Of a stretch of 64,000 nucleotides of DNA, positions 19,114-28,410 are shown one piece after another. The position numbers and the translations under genes were made by a program. The notes beneath the pieces are model-generated. The model was not told where the DNA came from and ran no database searches. It saw only the letters and a list, made by a program, of their open reading frames with translations. This stretch comes from Methylococcaceae bacterium UBA6146 (GTDB taxonomy: Bacteria > Pseudomonadota > Gammaproteobacteria > Methylococcales > Methylomonadaceae): NCBI GenBank assembly GCA_002422395.1, contig DIUY01000012.1, forward strand, positions 244,669 through 308,668. The letters are read 5' to 3'. Every line of letters starts with the position of its first letter. Position 1 is the stretch's first letter.

Positions 19114-20054
19114 TCAGGGAGTTACTCGACAATGCCGACAAACTCAGGCTTAACGTACAAAAACTGGCCAATGGCTGCACGATTATTGATGCTGGCATCA
19201 ATGCCCTAGGGGGATTGGAAGCGGGGCGGATTATCACTGAAATTTGCTTGGGGGGTATGGGGACAGTGGCTATTTCGCAAAGCGCCTATACTGAGAAATG
19301 GCCGTTGACGGTCAATGTGCATTCCAGCAATCCGGTTCTCGCGTGCCTCGGCAGCCAATATGCCGGTTGGAGTTTGGCGCATGAAAAATATTACGCGCTA
19401 GGCTCTGGCCCGGCGCGGGCAATGGCCACAAAAACAAAAGAAGGTGTGACCAGTCCGGTTGAAGAGCTCTACAAGGAATTGGGTTATCAGGATCAGGCTG
19501 GGCAAACCGTATTGGTCATTGAAAATGATAAGGTCCCACCGGTAGAAATTGTTGACAAAGTGGCGTATGCGTGTGGCGTGTCGCCTGACCAGCTGACCAT
19601 TATCGTTACACCCACCAGCAGCCTGGCAGGATGCGTGCAGGTTGTCGGCAGGGTTTTGGAGGTTGCGATGCATAAAGCCCATGCCCTACATTTCCCATTG
19701 GAAAATATCCTTGACGGCACGGGCAGTGCGCCAATTTGCCCCCCGCATCCTGATTTTGTGCAGGCAATGGGACGCACAAACGATGCGATTTTGTTTGCAG
19801 GCTTAGTGCATATCTTCGTAAAAGGGTCTGACGAAGCGGCGGAAAAATTAGCCAACGAATTGCCTAGCTCAACATCCAAAGACTATGGCAAACCGTTTGC
19901 GAAAATATTCAAAGAATATCAATACGACTTTTTCAAGATTGATGCGATGTTGTTCAGCCCCGCCAGTGTTATTGTCACGGCGGTGGAATCCGGCAACAGT
20001 TTCCGTGGTGGACGTTTGGACAATGAATTGCTCAATTTATCGTTTGGCGGCTGA
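19071..20054 (+). CDS. mch: Methenyltetrahydromethanopterin cyclohydrolase
   Basis: 327 residues, full length. Strong family match along the whole chain: LRLNVQKLANGCTIIDAG near the start, GLEAGRIITEICLGGMGTV, HSSNPVLACLGSQYAGW and EILDGTGSAPICPPHPD-like sequence (here NILDGTGSAPICPPHPD), and GNSFRGGRLDNE at the end. Mch hydrolyses methenyl-H4MPT to formyl-H4MPT in the cytoplasmic H4MPT pathway of formaldehyde oxidation. This is the best single indicator that the organism is a methylotroph. It overlaps the ATP-grasp gene. Confidence 0.97.
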   Translation: MEYTASVNKLSQPLVRELLDNADKLRLNVQKLANGCTIIDAGINALGGLEAGRIITEICLGGMGTVAISQSAYTEKWPLTVNVHSSNPVLACLGSQYAGWSLAHEKYYALGSGPARAMATKTKEGVTSPVEELYKELGYQDQAGQTVLVIENDKVPPVEIVDKVAYACGVSPDQLTIIVTPTSSLAGCVQVVGRVLEVAMHKAHALHFPLENILDGTGSAPICPPHPDFVQAMGRTNDAILFAGLVHIFVKGSDEAAEKLANELPSSTSKDYGKPFAKIFKEYQYDFFKIDAMLFSPASVIVTAVESGNSFRGGRLDNELLNLSFGG

Positions 20055-20415
20055 TAAGCAGGGATAGGAAAGGCATAGTTCTAGATTGTCGTCTAAGAAT
20101 AAAAATCATTTGAATGATGTCATGTGTCCGTAAGGCCAATATTTTTAATTTAATTGGGGGCTTTAGAGCTTCATTGGCAGATGGCCTATGGGGCATTTGT
20201 ATTGTTAATATTACCTTGGTCTTCCTGTGTTTGTTTGATATTGTTCTTCTGCGGTGAAGCGAACTTACGCTTTTTAGTCGTTAAATGACAATATTAAATA
20301 ACAATATAATAATACTAAATAATAATACTAAAGTTTTTGCTAAAAAGGCTTTGTTTTGTGATCAGCCGCTTATTGTTTACGCAACTTTCCGATATCAACT
20401 ACTAAGGATTTTATT
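20055..20415. other. AT-rich intergenic region before the secreted protease
   Basis: 361 bases. No gene is visible. Positions 20285-20335 are very AT-rich with short imperfect repeats of AATAATACTAAA, probably the protease promoter region. A ribosome-binding site AAGGA lies 9-10 bases before ATG 20416. Confidence 0.5.
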
Positions 20416-21603
20416 ATGAAAATCAATAGATTTTACAGTTTTTCCACAACAAGCCTTTTATGTGTGGCTAGTGGCCTGGCTTTTGCCTCAGTTGTTGAGG
20501 CCGCTGATCAATCTGTCCAACAAGTGGGAGCAGTCACAATTATGACGGCACCTGCCCAAGCCAGCCAGTCAGCAGGCATTGATTTCGCCAATGCCATACC
20601 GATGCAGATGCCTGAAGTAAGCCCTGGTTTGCTTACGCATCAGTCTAATGTCGCCCCCGTATCGTTTGGGACGCCTGGATATAGTTCTGGTCGTGCAGGC
20701 AATGGTGAAGAAACCCCAGTTAGAGTGCCTAAGTCTAATTTTGTTAGCGACGGAATGGCTGTTGCACCCCAAGAATTTGGTGCAACTAATCATCCGTTCA
20801 CCACTTCCCGAGTCAATAATTATGGTGACAGAACTTCAAGGTTTTATCCTTACCGCCCAACCGGCAAGTTATTTTTCAATATAGGTGAGGGCACTTATGT
20901 TTGTTCTGCCTCTTTAATTAAACCAGGTGTTATTGTCACTGCCGCCCATTGTGTGGCTGATTTTGGTAAGCAAACATTTTTTTCCAACTGGAAATTTATC
21001 CCTGCGCATAATAGTTCTTTGGCACCCTACGGAATATGGGACGGGGTAGCCCCAGTTGTTATGACTTCTTATTTCGATGGCACAGATTCTTGCGCAGTCG
21101 CGGGTGTGGTTTGCCAAAATGATGTCGCAGTTATTAAGCTTGCTTCACAAAAAAATGCCAAGGGGCGCACCTATTACGCGGGTAATAAAGCCGGTTGGTA
21201 TGGTTATGGTTGGAATGGCTATAGCTACGCGCCATTTTTAGGCCAGACAGCCGCGCAAATTTCACAGTTAGGCTATCCGGTTGCCCTTGACAGTGGCAAC
21301 CTTATGGAGCGTACGGACTCTTTGGGCTATGTCGATGCAGGGGCTGCAAACAACACCATTATGGGTTCACTACAAACCGGCGGCTCAAGTGGCGGGCCAT
21401 GGTTGGTCAATTTGGGTAAGGAGCCCTCACTTAGCGGCATCAGTTTTGGCACCGATGCTTCGCACAATATTGTCGTGGGTGTGACAAGCTGGGGCTATGT
21501 TGATCAGGTTTGGAAACAACAGGGTGCAAGCCCCTTCACAGACGGTAACATCATACCGTTGGTAAATGCTGTCTGTGAACCTGCGCCACAGCCAGGATGT
21601 TAA
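20416..21603 (+). CDS. Secreted trypsin-like serine protease
   Basis: 395 residues. Signal peptide to about SVVEA, a long propeptide or linker (to about 145), then an S1/V8-like catalytic domain with the full triad visible: His in VTAAHCVADF, Asp in CQNDVAVIKLA and Ser in TGGSSGGPWLV. Several Cys pairs suggest disulphides. Expected to be exported through Sec and active outside the cell or in the periplasm. Substrate unknown; no inhibitor gene adjoins it. Confidence 0.88.
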   Translation: MKINRFYSFSTTSLLCVASGLAFASVVEAADQSVQQVGAVTIMTAPAQASQSAGIDFANAIPMQMPEVSPGLLTHQSNVAPVSFGTPGYSSGRAGNGEETPVRVPKSNFVSDGMAVAPQEFGATNHPFTTSRVNNYGDRTSRFYPYRPTGKLFFNIGEGTYVCSASLIKPGVIVTAAHCVADFGKQTFFSNWKFIPAHNSSLAPYGIWDGVAPVVMTSYFDGTDSCAVAGVVCQNDVAVIKLASQKNAKGRTYYAGNKAGWYGYGWNGYSYAPFLGQTAAQISQLGYPVALDSGNLMERTDSLGYVDAGAANNTIMGSLQTGGSSGGPWLVNLGKEPSLSGISFGTDASHNIVVGVTSWGYVDQVWKQQGASPFTDGNIIPLVNAVCEPAPQPGC

Positions 21604-21673
21604 GCAATTAACCTGCGCTTTTAGGGTTGCGGTTTAAGTTTGCCGAATATCTCTGGAAGCTTATATTAGGTTG

Positions 21674-21701
21674 GTAGGTGCGGGCAGTAGTCCGCACCTA
21701 C
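21674..21701. repeat. REP-like palindromic hairpin
   Basis: GTAGGTGCGG / CCGCACCTAC, a perfect 10-bp stem with an 8-base loop, just after the protease gene. The GTAGGT ends recall the REP-like hairpin after the mod gene (42282-42320). Confidence 0.6.
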
Positions 21702-21711
21702 ATTTGTTATG

Positions 21712-21925
21712 GAGTCTGATAATCAAGCTAATAAAGCCACATAATCCCCCGTCATAAAAATGCTGTGACAAGTCCCTGCACCTCCAATTGATGCGACAGG
21801 CGTGCCAAGCCCTGCGATGGTCTTGAGCCGAAGAGTGTCGGCATCTATCAAACACGCCAAATAAGCCGCTGATATACGCAAGATTGGGCCGCATGCACAG
21901 GGTCAAGTGTTTCCGTATAGCCACC
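21712..21925 (-). pseudogene. Degenerate duplicate of the 3' end of the DUF1614 gene
   Basis: About 210 bases align closely with the 3' end of the DUF1614 gene at about 22565-22770 in the same orientation, with many substitutions and small indels that break the frame. It lacks the 5' two thirds of the gene. It sits on the other side of the small secreted-protein gene at 22003. Confidence 0.8.
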
Positions 21926-22002
21926 AAAATAAATTTGCTTCTTATGAATGCGCTGATAGATTAAATGTTCAATTGTTACTTTCAGTTAACTTGGAGCTTA
22001 AA

Positions 22003-22455
22003 ATGAAAACAAAAGCCTTACTTACTACCCGCTCGCTATTGATGATAGCCACAGCTACATTGATAGGGTTGTTCTTGAATACTTCCGCGCTAGCTGCTGA
22101 TCATGAAACCCAGTGTTTTAACGACGTGCAAGGGAAAATTCCTTGGAATGATGACAAGGACATGAATTGGGATGCAGAGAATGTAAAACAACTTTGCGAA
22201 GGGACTACAAAACCCGCAGAGCCTGGCAAGTGTTTTCTGATGGTAAAATCAGGCCAAGTTAATTGGGGCAAGGGCACTAATTGGGAATGGAAAAATATAA
22301 TCAATTTATGTTCAGGTACGAGCGATGCCGAAAAAACCGTAGAGTGTTTTAATAAGGGCGTCAGTGCTGGGGCTGATTGGAGAGATGCCATTCTGATGTG
22401 TCAACGCTCATTAAGCAGTCAAATGAAAAATAACCAGTTAGATTTGAATAAGTAA
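22003..22455 (+). CDS. Small secreted protein with three Cys/Trp repeats
   Basis: 150 residues from ATG 22003, with GGAG 7 bases upstream; the frame is open further upstream but enters the DUF1614 duplicate. Signal peptide ends near SALAAD. The mature part consists of three tandem units of the form CF-x(n)-G-x(n)-W-x(n)-LC or MC: CFNDVQGKIPWND...QLCEGT, CFLMVKSGQVNWG...NLCSGT, CFNKGVSAGADW...LMCQ. Each has a Cys at both ends, so each may be a one-disulphide module. I do not recognise a named domain. Likely periplasmic or extracellular. Confidence 0.8.
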   Translation: MKTKALLTTRSLLMIATATLIGLFLNTSALAADHETQCFNDVQGKIPWNDDKDMNWDAENVKQLCEGTTKPAEPGKCFLMVKSGQVNWGKGTNWEWKNIINLCSGTSDAEKTVECFNKGVSAGADWRDAILMCQRSLSSQMKNNQLDLNK

Positions 22456-22571
22456 GCCATTATTTTTAAAAATAGTATAAAGTAGCGGCCACTTATGCTG
22501 GTGGTTAGTTAGTTTTTTGCAAGCTTTTAGACTGGCCGCTACCCTAGCTTGAAGCCTTCCCATTTGGGTAG

Positions 22572-23228
22572 TCAAGCTAATAAAGCCGCAATAATCCCCG
22601 TCATAAATATGCCGTCAAAAGTCCCTGCACCTCCAATTGACGCGACAGGCGCACCAAGTCCGGCGATGGTCTTAAGCCGAAGAATGTCGGCGCCAATCAA
22701 CACGCCAAACACACCGCTGATATACGCAAGATGGGCGGTATGCACAGGGTCAAGGATCATAGCCACCAAAGCTGAAGTTAATGGCGCCAGGAAAACAGGC
22801 ATGCCAACGCCTAGGCCGGGTATCAAGCGGCTAAATTTATAGCTCAAGGCGGTGATGGCCAATACACCGACAATAATATCAATCGGGCCAATCACCTGTA
22901 GAGATATGAAATAAAGGCATAATCCCACCGGAATTAAGCAACCGCCGACATTGATGGCAACAACAATTTTGCCTTCTCTTACTGGCTGGAATATTTCCCA
23001 GATCAATTTTCGGTCGGGTGACATGACAAGATGTCCGGTTTCTTTGATGTTTACGCTATAAAGCGGCAGATTGATGCCGCTGCCCAGCAATGTCCCAAGC
23101 AATAAAAATAACGATATTTCGGGTGTTAAGCCAAGTTTTGCGAAGGCAATGTTGAAGAGATGGACTTGCAACATTGCCGCAAAAAACAGGGAAATTACAA
23201 AAAACAGTAGTAATGAATTAACTGGCAT
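22572..23228 (-). CDS. DUF1614 family membrane protein
   Basis: 218 residues with about six TM helices (N-terminal PVNSLLLFFVISLFFAAML, then GTLLGSGINLPLYSV, GGCLIPVGLCLYFI and others), ending in GGAGTFDGIFMTGIIAALLA. The order of motifs fits DUF1614. Function unknown. A broken copy of its 3' end lies about 850 bases further along (21712-21925). Confidence 0.8.
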   Translation of the reverse strand: MPVNSLLLFFVISLFFAAMLQVHLFNIAFAKLGLTPEISLFLLLGTLLGSGINLPLYSVNIKETGHLVMSPDRKLIWEIFQPVREGKIVVAINVGGCLIPVGLCLYFISLQVIGPIDIIVGVLAITALSYKFSRLIPGLGVGMPVFLAPLTSALVAMILDPVHTAHLAYISGVFGVLIGADILRLKTIAGLGAPVASIGGAGTFDGIFMTGIIAALLA

Positions 23229-23328
23229 GGCCGCCCCCTTAATGAAATGCTAGCGTTATTGTTTTTTTAAAGAAAAAAGCATTTAAATGCTTTGCCATTG
23301 CAACCCGGACACCCAGCGTCGATGGAAA

Positions 23329-23655
23329 CTAGGTAAGCCGTCCAGGTACGCGGGCACGCAGATCTGACAACTGCGCTTCCAGCTCATGAATACGTTCAAG
23401 CAGCGTTAGCGCTAACGCTAAGCCTTGGATGTCCAAATCAAAATCCCGGCGCAAGCGGCTGGCGGTTCTGGCTAAGACCAAACAGTCTGCACGAAATGTC
23501 CGTTCCGCCGCTTTAGGGTCAACCGGTACAAAGATGCCATAATCGACCAGCTCCAATAGTTCCGCTTCGGTCAGGCCTGATAGCCCGCTAAGATCAGCCA
23601 ACGATAACTTGTGGTGTTGGTCTAGCCAACGCACTTCAGTCAATTCAACTCGCAT
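23329..23655 (-). CDS. cbpM: CbpM-type modulator of CbpA (MerR-like helix-turn-helix)
   Basis: 108 residues from ATG at 23655, with GAGGTG 4 bases upstream; the longer frame starts inside cbpA. MRVELTEVRWLDQHHKLSLADL opens a MerR-like helical fold, with a C-terminal coiled coil (LLERIHELEAQLSDLRARV). CbpM binds the J-domain of CbpA and restrains its co-chaperone and DNA-binding activity. Its start overlaps the end of cbpA by 11 bases, so the genes are coupled. Confidence 0.88.
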   Translation of the reverse strand: MRVELTEVRWLDQHHKLSLADLSGLSGLTEAELLELVDYGIFVPVDPKAAERTFRADCLVLARTASRLRRDFDLDIQGLALALTLLERIHELEAQLSDLRARVPGRLT

Positions 23656-24598
23656 GATGCACCTCTTGGTCAAAATGGCCGCGTGGATTAAACGCCGAAC
23701 CTCCGGCAAGTTGTTTATAGAGTTGCCGTTCGCGCTCACTAATCACACTGGGAACAACGATTTGCACTATCGCAAACAGATCGCCTTGCCCGCCATGCGG
23801 GTTAGGCAAGCCCCGTTTGGGCAGCCGTAAATGTTGGCCTGCGCTAGTCCCTTCAGGGATTTTAAGCCGTACCAAGCCACCTAATGTCGGCACTTTTACG
23901 GAGGCGCCCAGCACAGCCTCCCAAGGCGCAAGCGGCAAATCCAGATACAAATCATACCCGCTGGGCCGGTACAGCGCATGTGGACGTAGCACAATATTGA
24001 GGTATAAGTCGCCCGATGGTCCGCCGTTAAAGCCTTTCCCACCCTTACCCGGCACACGTAGCCGTTGTCCGTCTGTAGCACCTTTAGGGATACGTGTCTT
24101 AAAGGCGTGCGGCATCCGACGTGGCATTCCGTTTGCATCGTATTCCGGCATGTTTAGGTCGAGCTCCACTTCGGCCCCAAAATAGGCTTCTTCTAGGGTT
24201 ATGTGCACATTGGCTTCGTAATCTTGCCCTGGTATCGGCACGTTACGGTTGCGCTGTCCATCACGCTGCCGCCCTCCGCGTAAATCAGAAAATAAGTCAG
24301 ACAAATCAATATCATCGAACGAAAATGGCACATCACCGTACTGCTTTTGCCAATCGGGTGGTGGCTTAAATTCTTGACCGGATTGATAGCGGCCAAGTTG
24401 GTCATAAGCGGCGCGCTTTTGCGGGTCCTTGAGCGTTTGATAGGCTTCTGAAATCTCTTTGAATTTTTCTTCCGCATCCGGCTCTTTGGAAACGTCAGGA
24501 TGATATTTACGGGCAAGGCTGCGGTAAGCGGCTTTAATTTCCGCCGCGCTGGCGTTCCGGTCGATACCGAAAATGCGGTAGTAATCCTTGTATTTCAT
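23645..24598 (-). CDS. cbpA: Curved DNA-binding protein CbpA, DnaJ-class co-chaperone
   Basis: 317 residues. N-terminal J-domain with YYRIFGIDRNASAAEIKAAY and the catalytic HPD (YHPDVSKEPDAEEKFKEI), a Gly/Phe-poor linker, then the two C-terminal beta domains (DYEANVHITLEEAYFGAEV, RIPKGATDGQRLRVPGKG) without a DnaJ zinc finger. It stimulates DnaK and can bind curved DNA. It forms an operon with cbpM. Confidence 0.93.
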   Translation of the reverse strand: MKYKDYYRIFGIDRNASAAEIKAAYRSLARKYHPDVSKEPDAEEKFKEISEAYQTLKDPQKRAAYDQLGRYQSGQEFKPPPDWQKQYGDVPFSFDDIDLSDLFSDLRGGRQRDGQRNRNVPIPGQDYEANVHITLEEAYFGAEVELDLNMPEYDANGMPRRMPHAFKTRIPKGATDGQRLRVPGKGGKGFNGGPSGDLYLNIVLRPHALYRPSGYDLYLDLPLAPWEAVLGASVKVPTLGGLVRLKIPEGTSAGQHLRLPKRGLPNPHGGQGDLFAIVQIVVPSVISERERQLYKQLAGGSAFNPRGHFDQEVHHAS

Positions 24599-24789
24599 TA
24601 GGCGCCTCGTGGGGATTCACAGTAACGTTAACAACCTGTTCAATATCTTTAAAACGCTGTGGATGTGGCGGGTGGCTGCTTACCTTTAAATACGGTGTGA
24701 CAACCGCAGCCCCCCCTAGTCTGCTTAAGAGACATCGGGCAAAGGGATGGGGCGGCTATACGCTAGCCGCCCCATTTCCGGTGAAAGGG

Positions 24790-26196
24790 TCACTTGTTTA
24801 TTTTAAGTGCCAGAAATGCAGGGCTGCCACGGCGTTGTATTAACACAGCCACTGATTTTTCGGTGGGCAGGCTTTTGATGACTTTATCAAACGTGTCCGC
24901 ATTGAGGATAGGTTTGTTCTGAATGCGCAAGATCACATCCCCTGGTTGAATGCCGGCGTCTTTAGCGGCGCCGGCGCCCACTTCCTCAACCAGCACACCG
25001 CCGCTGGCAACTTCCAAAGCCGTTCTTTGTTCCGCAGTCAAATCAGCCACGCTGATGCCTAGCCTGTTGGTGGGTCTTGCTTCCGGTTTGCTTTCGGCCA
25101 GTTGTTCCGGTTGGTCTGGCAACAGGCCTATTTTAAAGCTAATCGTTTTGGTCTCGCCTTGCCGGATAATTTTTAAAGCGGCTTTATCGTTAATGGCTGC
25201 CATGCCCACCATAGGCGGTAAGTCGCTTGATGTTTCAATGGGTTGGCCGTTAAATTCGGTGATAATGTCACCAATCTGCAAGTCGGCCTTTTCTGCGGGG
25301 CTACCCGGCATTATTTTGGCAACTAAAGCGCCCTGAGGATTTTTCATGCCAAATGATTCCGCCAGTTCGCGCGTCACATCCTGAATTTGCACGCCTAGCC
25401 AACCATGTGCGGCTTTGCCGTGCGCCTTGATTTGGTCAACCACATTCATCACGACATCCATGGGGATGGCGAATGACAGCCCCATAAAACCGCCGGTACG
25501 GCTGTAAATTTGGGAGTTGATGCCAACCACTTTGCCTTCCATATTAAACAGGGGGCCGCCCGAATTGCCGGGGTTGATGGCGACATCAGTTTGGATGAAC
25601 GGCACATAATTGCCGCCTGGCAAACTGCGGCCTTTGGCGCTGACGATACCAGCGGTTGCTGATTGGTCAAAGCCAAACGGTGTGCCGATAGCCAACACCC
25701 ACTCGCCGACCTGAAGGTTTTCGGGGGAGCCAATGTTCACGGCCGGCAGGTTGTTGGCATTAACCTTCAATAATGCGACATCGGTACGGGCGTCGGAACC
25801 TATCAATTTGGCGACGAGTTCGCGGCGGTCGGAGAATTTGACGATGATTTCATCAGCATCTTTGACAACATGGTGGTTGGTCAGGATATAGCCATCTTGA
25901 GAAATGATAAAGCCTGAGCCTAGTGATTGCGTATCGCCGCCATAGCCAAAGTCGCCGCCTTCAGGGTTGTTGAAGAAGTGTTTGAACAGCTCCTCCATTT
26001 CTGGCGGCATGCCTTCGGGCATAGGTTGCTGTTTTGGCGCATTATCGGGGAGGGGTTTTGCTTTTTGCGTGGTGCTGATGTTCACCACGGCTTTGCCGCT
26101 GGTTTTTACCATTTCGGTAAAGTCAGGCAATTGGGCAAAAGCATTTTGATTAAAAAGAATGATTAGAAACACACACAAACTAAATTTTTTTAGCAT
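24790..26196 (-). CDS. degP: Periplasmic serine protease DegP/MucD
   Basis: 468 residues. Signal peptide ending FNQNAFAQ, then a trypsin-like domain with the triad: His near 109 (ILTNHHVV), Asp in GSDARTDVALLKV and Ser in INPGNSGGPLF. Two PDZ domains follow (about 270-360 and 375-468). It degrades or refolds misfolded envelope proteins. It is the last gene of the sigma-E cluster, as mucD is in the algU operon of pseudomonads. Confidence 0.95.
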   Translation of the reverse strand: MLKKFSLCVFLIILFNQNAFAQLPDFTEMVKTSGKAVVNISTTQKAKPLPDNAPKQQPMPEGMPPEMEELFKHFFNNPEGGDFGYGGDTQSLGSGFIISQDGYILTNHHVVKDADEIIVKFSDRRELVAKLIGSDARTDVALLKVNANNLPAVNIGSPENLQVGEWVLAIGTPFGFDQSATAGIVSAKGRSLPGGNYVPFIQTDVAINPGNSGGPLFNMEGKVVGINSQIYSRTGGFMGLSFAIPMDVVMNVVDQIKAHGKAAHGWLGVQIQDVTRELAESFGMKNPQGALVAKIMPGSPAEKADLQIGDIITEFNGQPIETSSDLPPMVGMAAINDKAALKIIRQGETKTISFKIGLLPDQPEQLAESKPEARPTNRLGISVADLTAEQRTALEVASGGVLVEEVGAGAAKDAGIQPGDVILRIQNKPILNADTFDKVIKSLPTEKSVAVLIQRRGSPAFLALKINK

Positions 26197-26263
26197 AAAT
26201 TTTCCATTCTAAAACATAGAGACAAAACAAATATGGGGCAGCACATGCCAGTTTGCAACCGGG

Positions 26264-27229
26264 CTATTTTTTTTCCCGCAGTTTGATATTTTCAGCAATT
26301 AATCTAACGGTTTCGCTAGGGACTTCACCCATGACGGTAAATTCAAAAGCGCCTAAGGTCTGGCTAAAAAAATTAATCGCGCCAAGCGATTGAACCGTTT
26401 TAGACGTATTAGTAGAGGGCGGGGAAGCGGTGGCATGTTCCATGTAAACAGAAACCAAGGCCAAGCCATCACCGAGCAAAAGGTGGTCAACCAGCTGTGT
26501 TGAGTTATGCAAAGGCCGCCGGGTAAAAAACAGCTCACGGAATCCAGACGGCAATTTTTTTATGATAAAAGCGGCTTCGGCTGAGTTTGCCGCGTTACTT
26601 TGCATAATGTCGTTTTTGACGGGTTGGGTGTTGGCAAAAGGCAAGGTGTCTTTAACGATTAGTTCGGTAAACACCAACTGTTCGACGGTTTTTCCGGCAT
26701 GATTGTAAACAGTGGCCTTAAGCGGTAAAAAATGCTCTTTTTGCAACCAAATTTTTCGCGCATACCGGAGTTGGTCTTTAGGTTGGATACCAATAATGTA
26801 GGCGGGCTGCAATGCTATGGTTTCCTCGCCTAATACGGATAGCGTGTAATTGGCATCCAAATCGTCAAGATTGTTAGGCATATCAATCAGAAACGAGTAT
26901 TCAAAGGGGCGGTTTCCGGTGTTACGTTGCCGGGTCGTTTTAAGCAAGTTGCTGGCGTTGCCCGTGTCCCTGATGATTTCACGCAAAGGGGCGTTTAATG
27001 ATATTAACCGTTCTTGTTCACGCCCTTGGGCGGCGGCGTTAATGTATCGCATTGGTTCTAGCTTGCCGTCCCTTAAAAACACCACTGTGCCCTGATAATT
27101 TAGGGTTTGCATGGATTTAAGCATGGTGGTTAATGCGTTTTTGGCGGCGGGTGGCTGTTGGGGCGTGGCCGCTAGGGGATTGGCCGCTGATAACAGCAGG
27201 CAGGCAAAGATTCCTATTAACACGTTCAT
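26264..27229 (-). CDS. rseB: Sigma-E regulatory protein RseB/MucB
   Basis: 321 residues. Signal sequence (MNVLIGIFACLLLSAANPLAA), then the MucB/RseB lipoprotein-carrier-like N-terminal domain (LTTMLKSMQTLNYQGTVVFLRDGKLEPMRY) and the C-terminal domain ending in FTVMGEVPSETVRLIAENIK. In the periplasm it binds RseA and protects it from DegS-type cleavage. Its start overlaps the end of rseA by 4 bases. Confidence 0.93.
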   Translation of the reverse strand: MNVLIGIFACLLLSAANPLAATPQQPPAAKNALTTMLKSMQTLNYQGTVVFLRDGKLEPMRYINAAAQGREQERLISLNAPLREIIRDTGNASNLLKTTRQRNTGNRPFEYSFLIDMPNNLDDLDANYTLSVLGEETIALQPAYIIGIQPKDQLRYARKIWLQKEHFLPLKATVYNHAGKTVEQLVFTELIVKDTLPFANTQPVKNDIMQSNAANSAEAAFIIKKLPSGFRELFFTRRPLHNSTQLVDHLLLGDGLALVSVYMEHATASPPSTNTSKTVQSLGAINFFSQTLGAFEFTVMGEVPSETVRLIAENIKLREKK

Positions 27230-27786
27230 CGTTGGTTATAAGAAGTCTCTTTCGTTAAAGGACGAAAATCAACATCAACCTCGCCGGTATAAACGCTGTT
27301 GTTGTGCGCCTCGAGGTAATCGCTGATGCGGGCATTGAGCGGGTAAGGGTCTTCAGGCTGTAGGGCAGTGTTGGCAATAGTTTGCCCCTCCGGTTTTGCC
27401 GGTGTTTTTTGGGCCACTTGCAGTGACGTTGCCTCCGGTGCCGTGGCAGGCAAGGGGGGGAGATTGACGCCCCTTGCGGCAAGCACCGCCACAACCGCGA
27501 CTGAGGCGGCTAATGCCGCCCGTTTATAGTGATGGCCAGCGGGTTTGTGCTGGGGCAGCAAGTAAGTGGCTTCTTGCGCAATCTGCTGGGCTATATTTTC
27601 CGAGATGTTCGGTGGCACCGGTAAAAATTGATCAGTTTTCAGGGCGTGGCTGATGGTGGCATAGCGGGCGAAGGTGCTTTTCAGTTCGGGGCTTGTGTGC
27701 ATTTTTTGTAATAAATTCAATGCAACTTGATAGTCCAGTTCGTCATCAAGAAGTTGGGAGAGGTGTTGGTTTAGCTCTTCATTCAT
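27226..27786 (-). CDS. rseA: Anti-sigma-E factor RseA/MucA
   Basis: 186 residues. N-terminal cytoplasmic sigma-binding domain (LNQHLSQLLDDELDYQVALNLL), one TM helix at about 104-122 (AALAASVAVVAVLAARGV), then a periplasmic tail that would contact RseB. Overlaps the end of rpoE by 4 bases, as expected for a coupled sigma/anti-sigma pair. Confidence 0.92.
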   Translation of the reverse strand: MNEELNQHLSQLLDDELDYQVALNLLQKMHTSPELKSTFARYATISHALKTDQFLPVPPNISENIAQQIAQEATYLLPQHKPAGHHYKRAALAASVAVVAVLAARGVNLPPLPATAPEATSLQVAQKTPAKPEGQTIANTALQPEDPYPLNARISDYLEAHNNSVYTGEVDVDFRPLTKETSYNQR

Positions 27787-28388
27787 CGAAAATCACCGTG
27801 TTCGAGTAAGGGGGATAATTTACTGTCAATAGCTTCACGCGCCCTAAAAATGCGTGATCGTACCGTGCCAACCGGACAATCCATTGCGACGGCAATTTCT
27901 TCATAACTCATGCCTTCAAATTCCCTGAGCATAATCGCAGTGCGCATTTCTTCGGGTAGTAAAGCAATGGCCGCTTTAATTGTGTCAATTATTTCTTGAT
28001 TCAATAACTGCCTTTCCGGCGATTCCATGTCCTGTAGCTGGGGCGCATTTTCAATCTTTTCGGCCTCTTGAATATCCTGCTCATATTGCGTGTTGCGTCG
28101 GGTGCGTGCGACTAAATAATTTTTGGCCGTGTTGATAGCTATGCGGTATAGCCAAGTGTAAAAAGCCGCCTCGCCCCGGAAGTTGCCTAATGCGCGGTAT
28201 GCTTTGATAAAGGCTTCCTGGGCGACATCTTGGGCTTCGCTAGGATCTTTGACGTAACGGTTGACCAGCTGGATGATCCGATGCTGGTATTTAATCACTA
28301 ACAGATCGAATGCTTTTTTATCGCCCCGCTGCACACGTGCCACAAGCTCTTCATCTAGTTGTTCGCCAGGTCTTGTTTTGCTGTTCAC
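27783..28388 (-). CDS. rpoE: ECF sigma factor RpoE/AlgU
   Basis: 201 residues. Region 2 (FDLLVIKYQHRIIQLVNRYV, EAQDVAQEAFIKAYRALGNF, AFYTWLYRIAINTAKNYL) and region 4 (LPEEMRTAIMLREFEGMSYEEIAV, CPVGTVRSRIFRAREAI) are complete. It directs the envelope-stress regulon. First gene of rpoE-rseA-rseB-degP, divergent from nadB. Confidence 0.96.
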   Translation of the reverse strand: MNSKTRPGEQLDEELVARVQRGDKKAFDLLVIKYQHRIIQLVNRYVKDPSEAQDVAQEAFIKAYRALGNFRGEAAFYTWLYRIAINTAKNYLVARTRRNTQYEQDIQEAEKIENAPQLQDMESPERQLLNQEIIDTIKAAIALLPEEMRTAIMLREFEGMSYEEIAVAMDCPVGTVRSRIFRAREAIDSKLSPLLEHGDFR

Positions 28389-28410
28389 TACGGCTCTTTA
28401 TTATGGTTGG

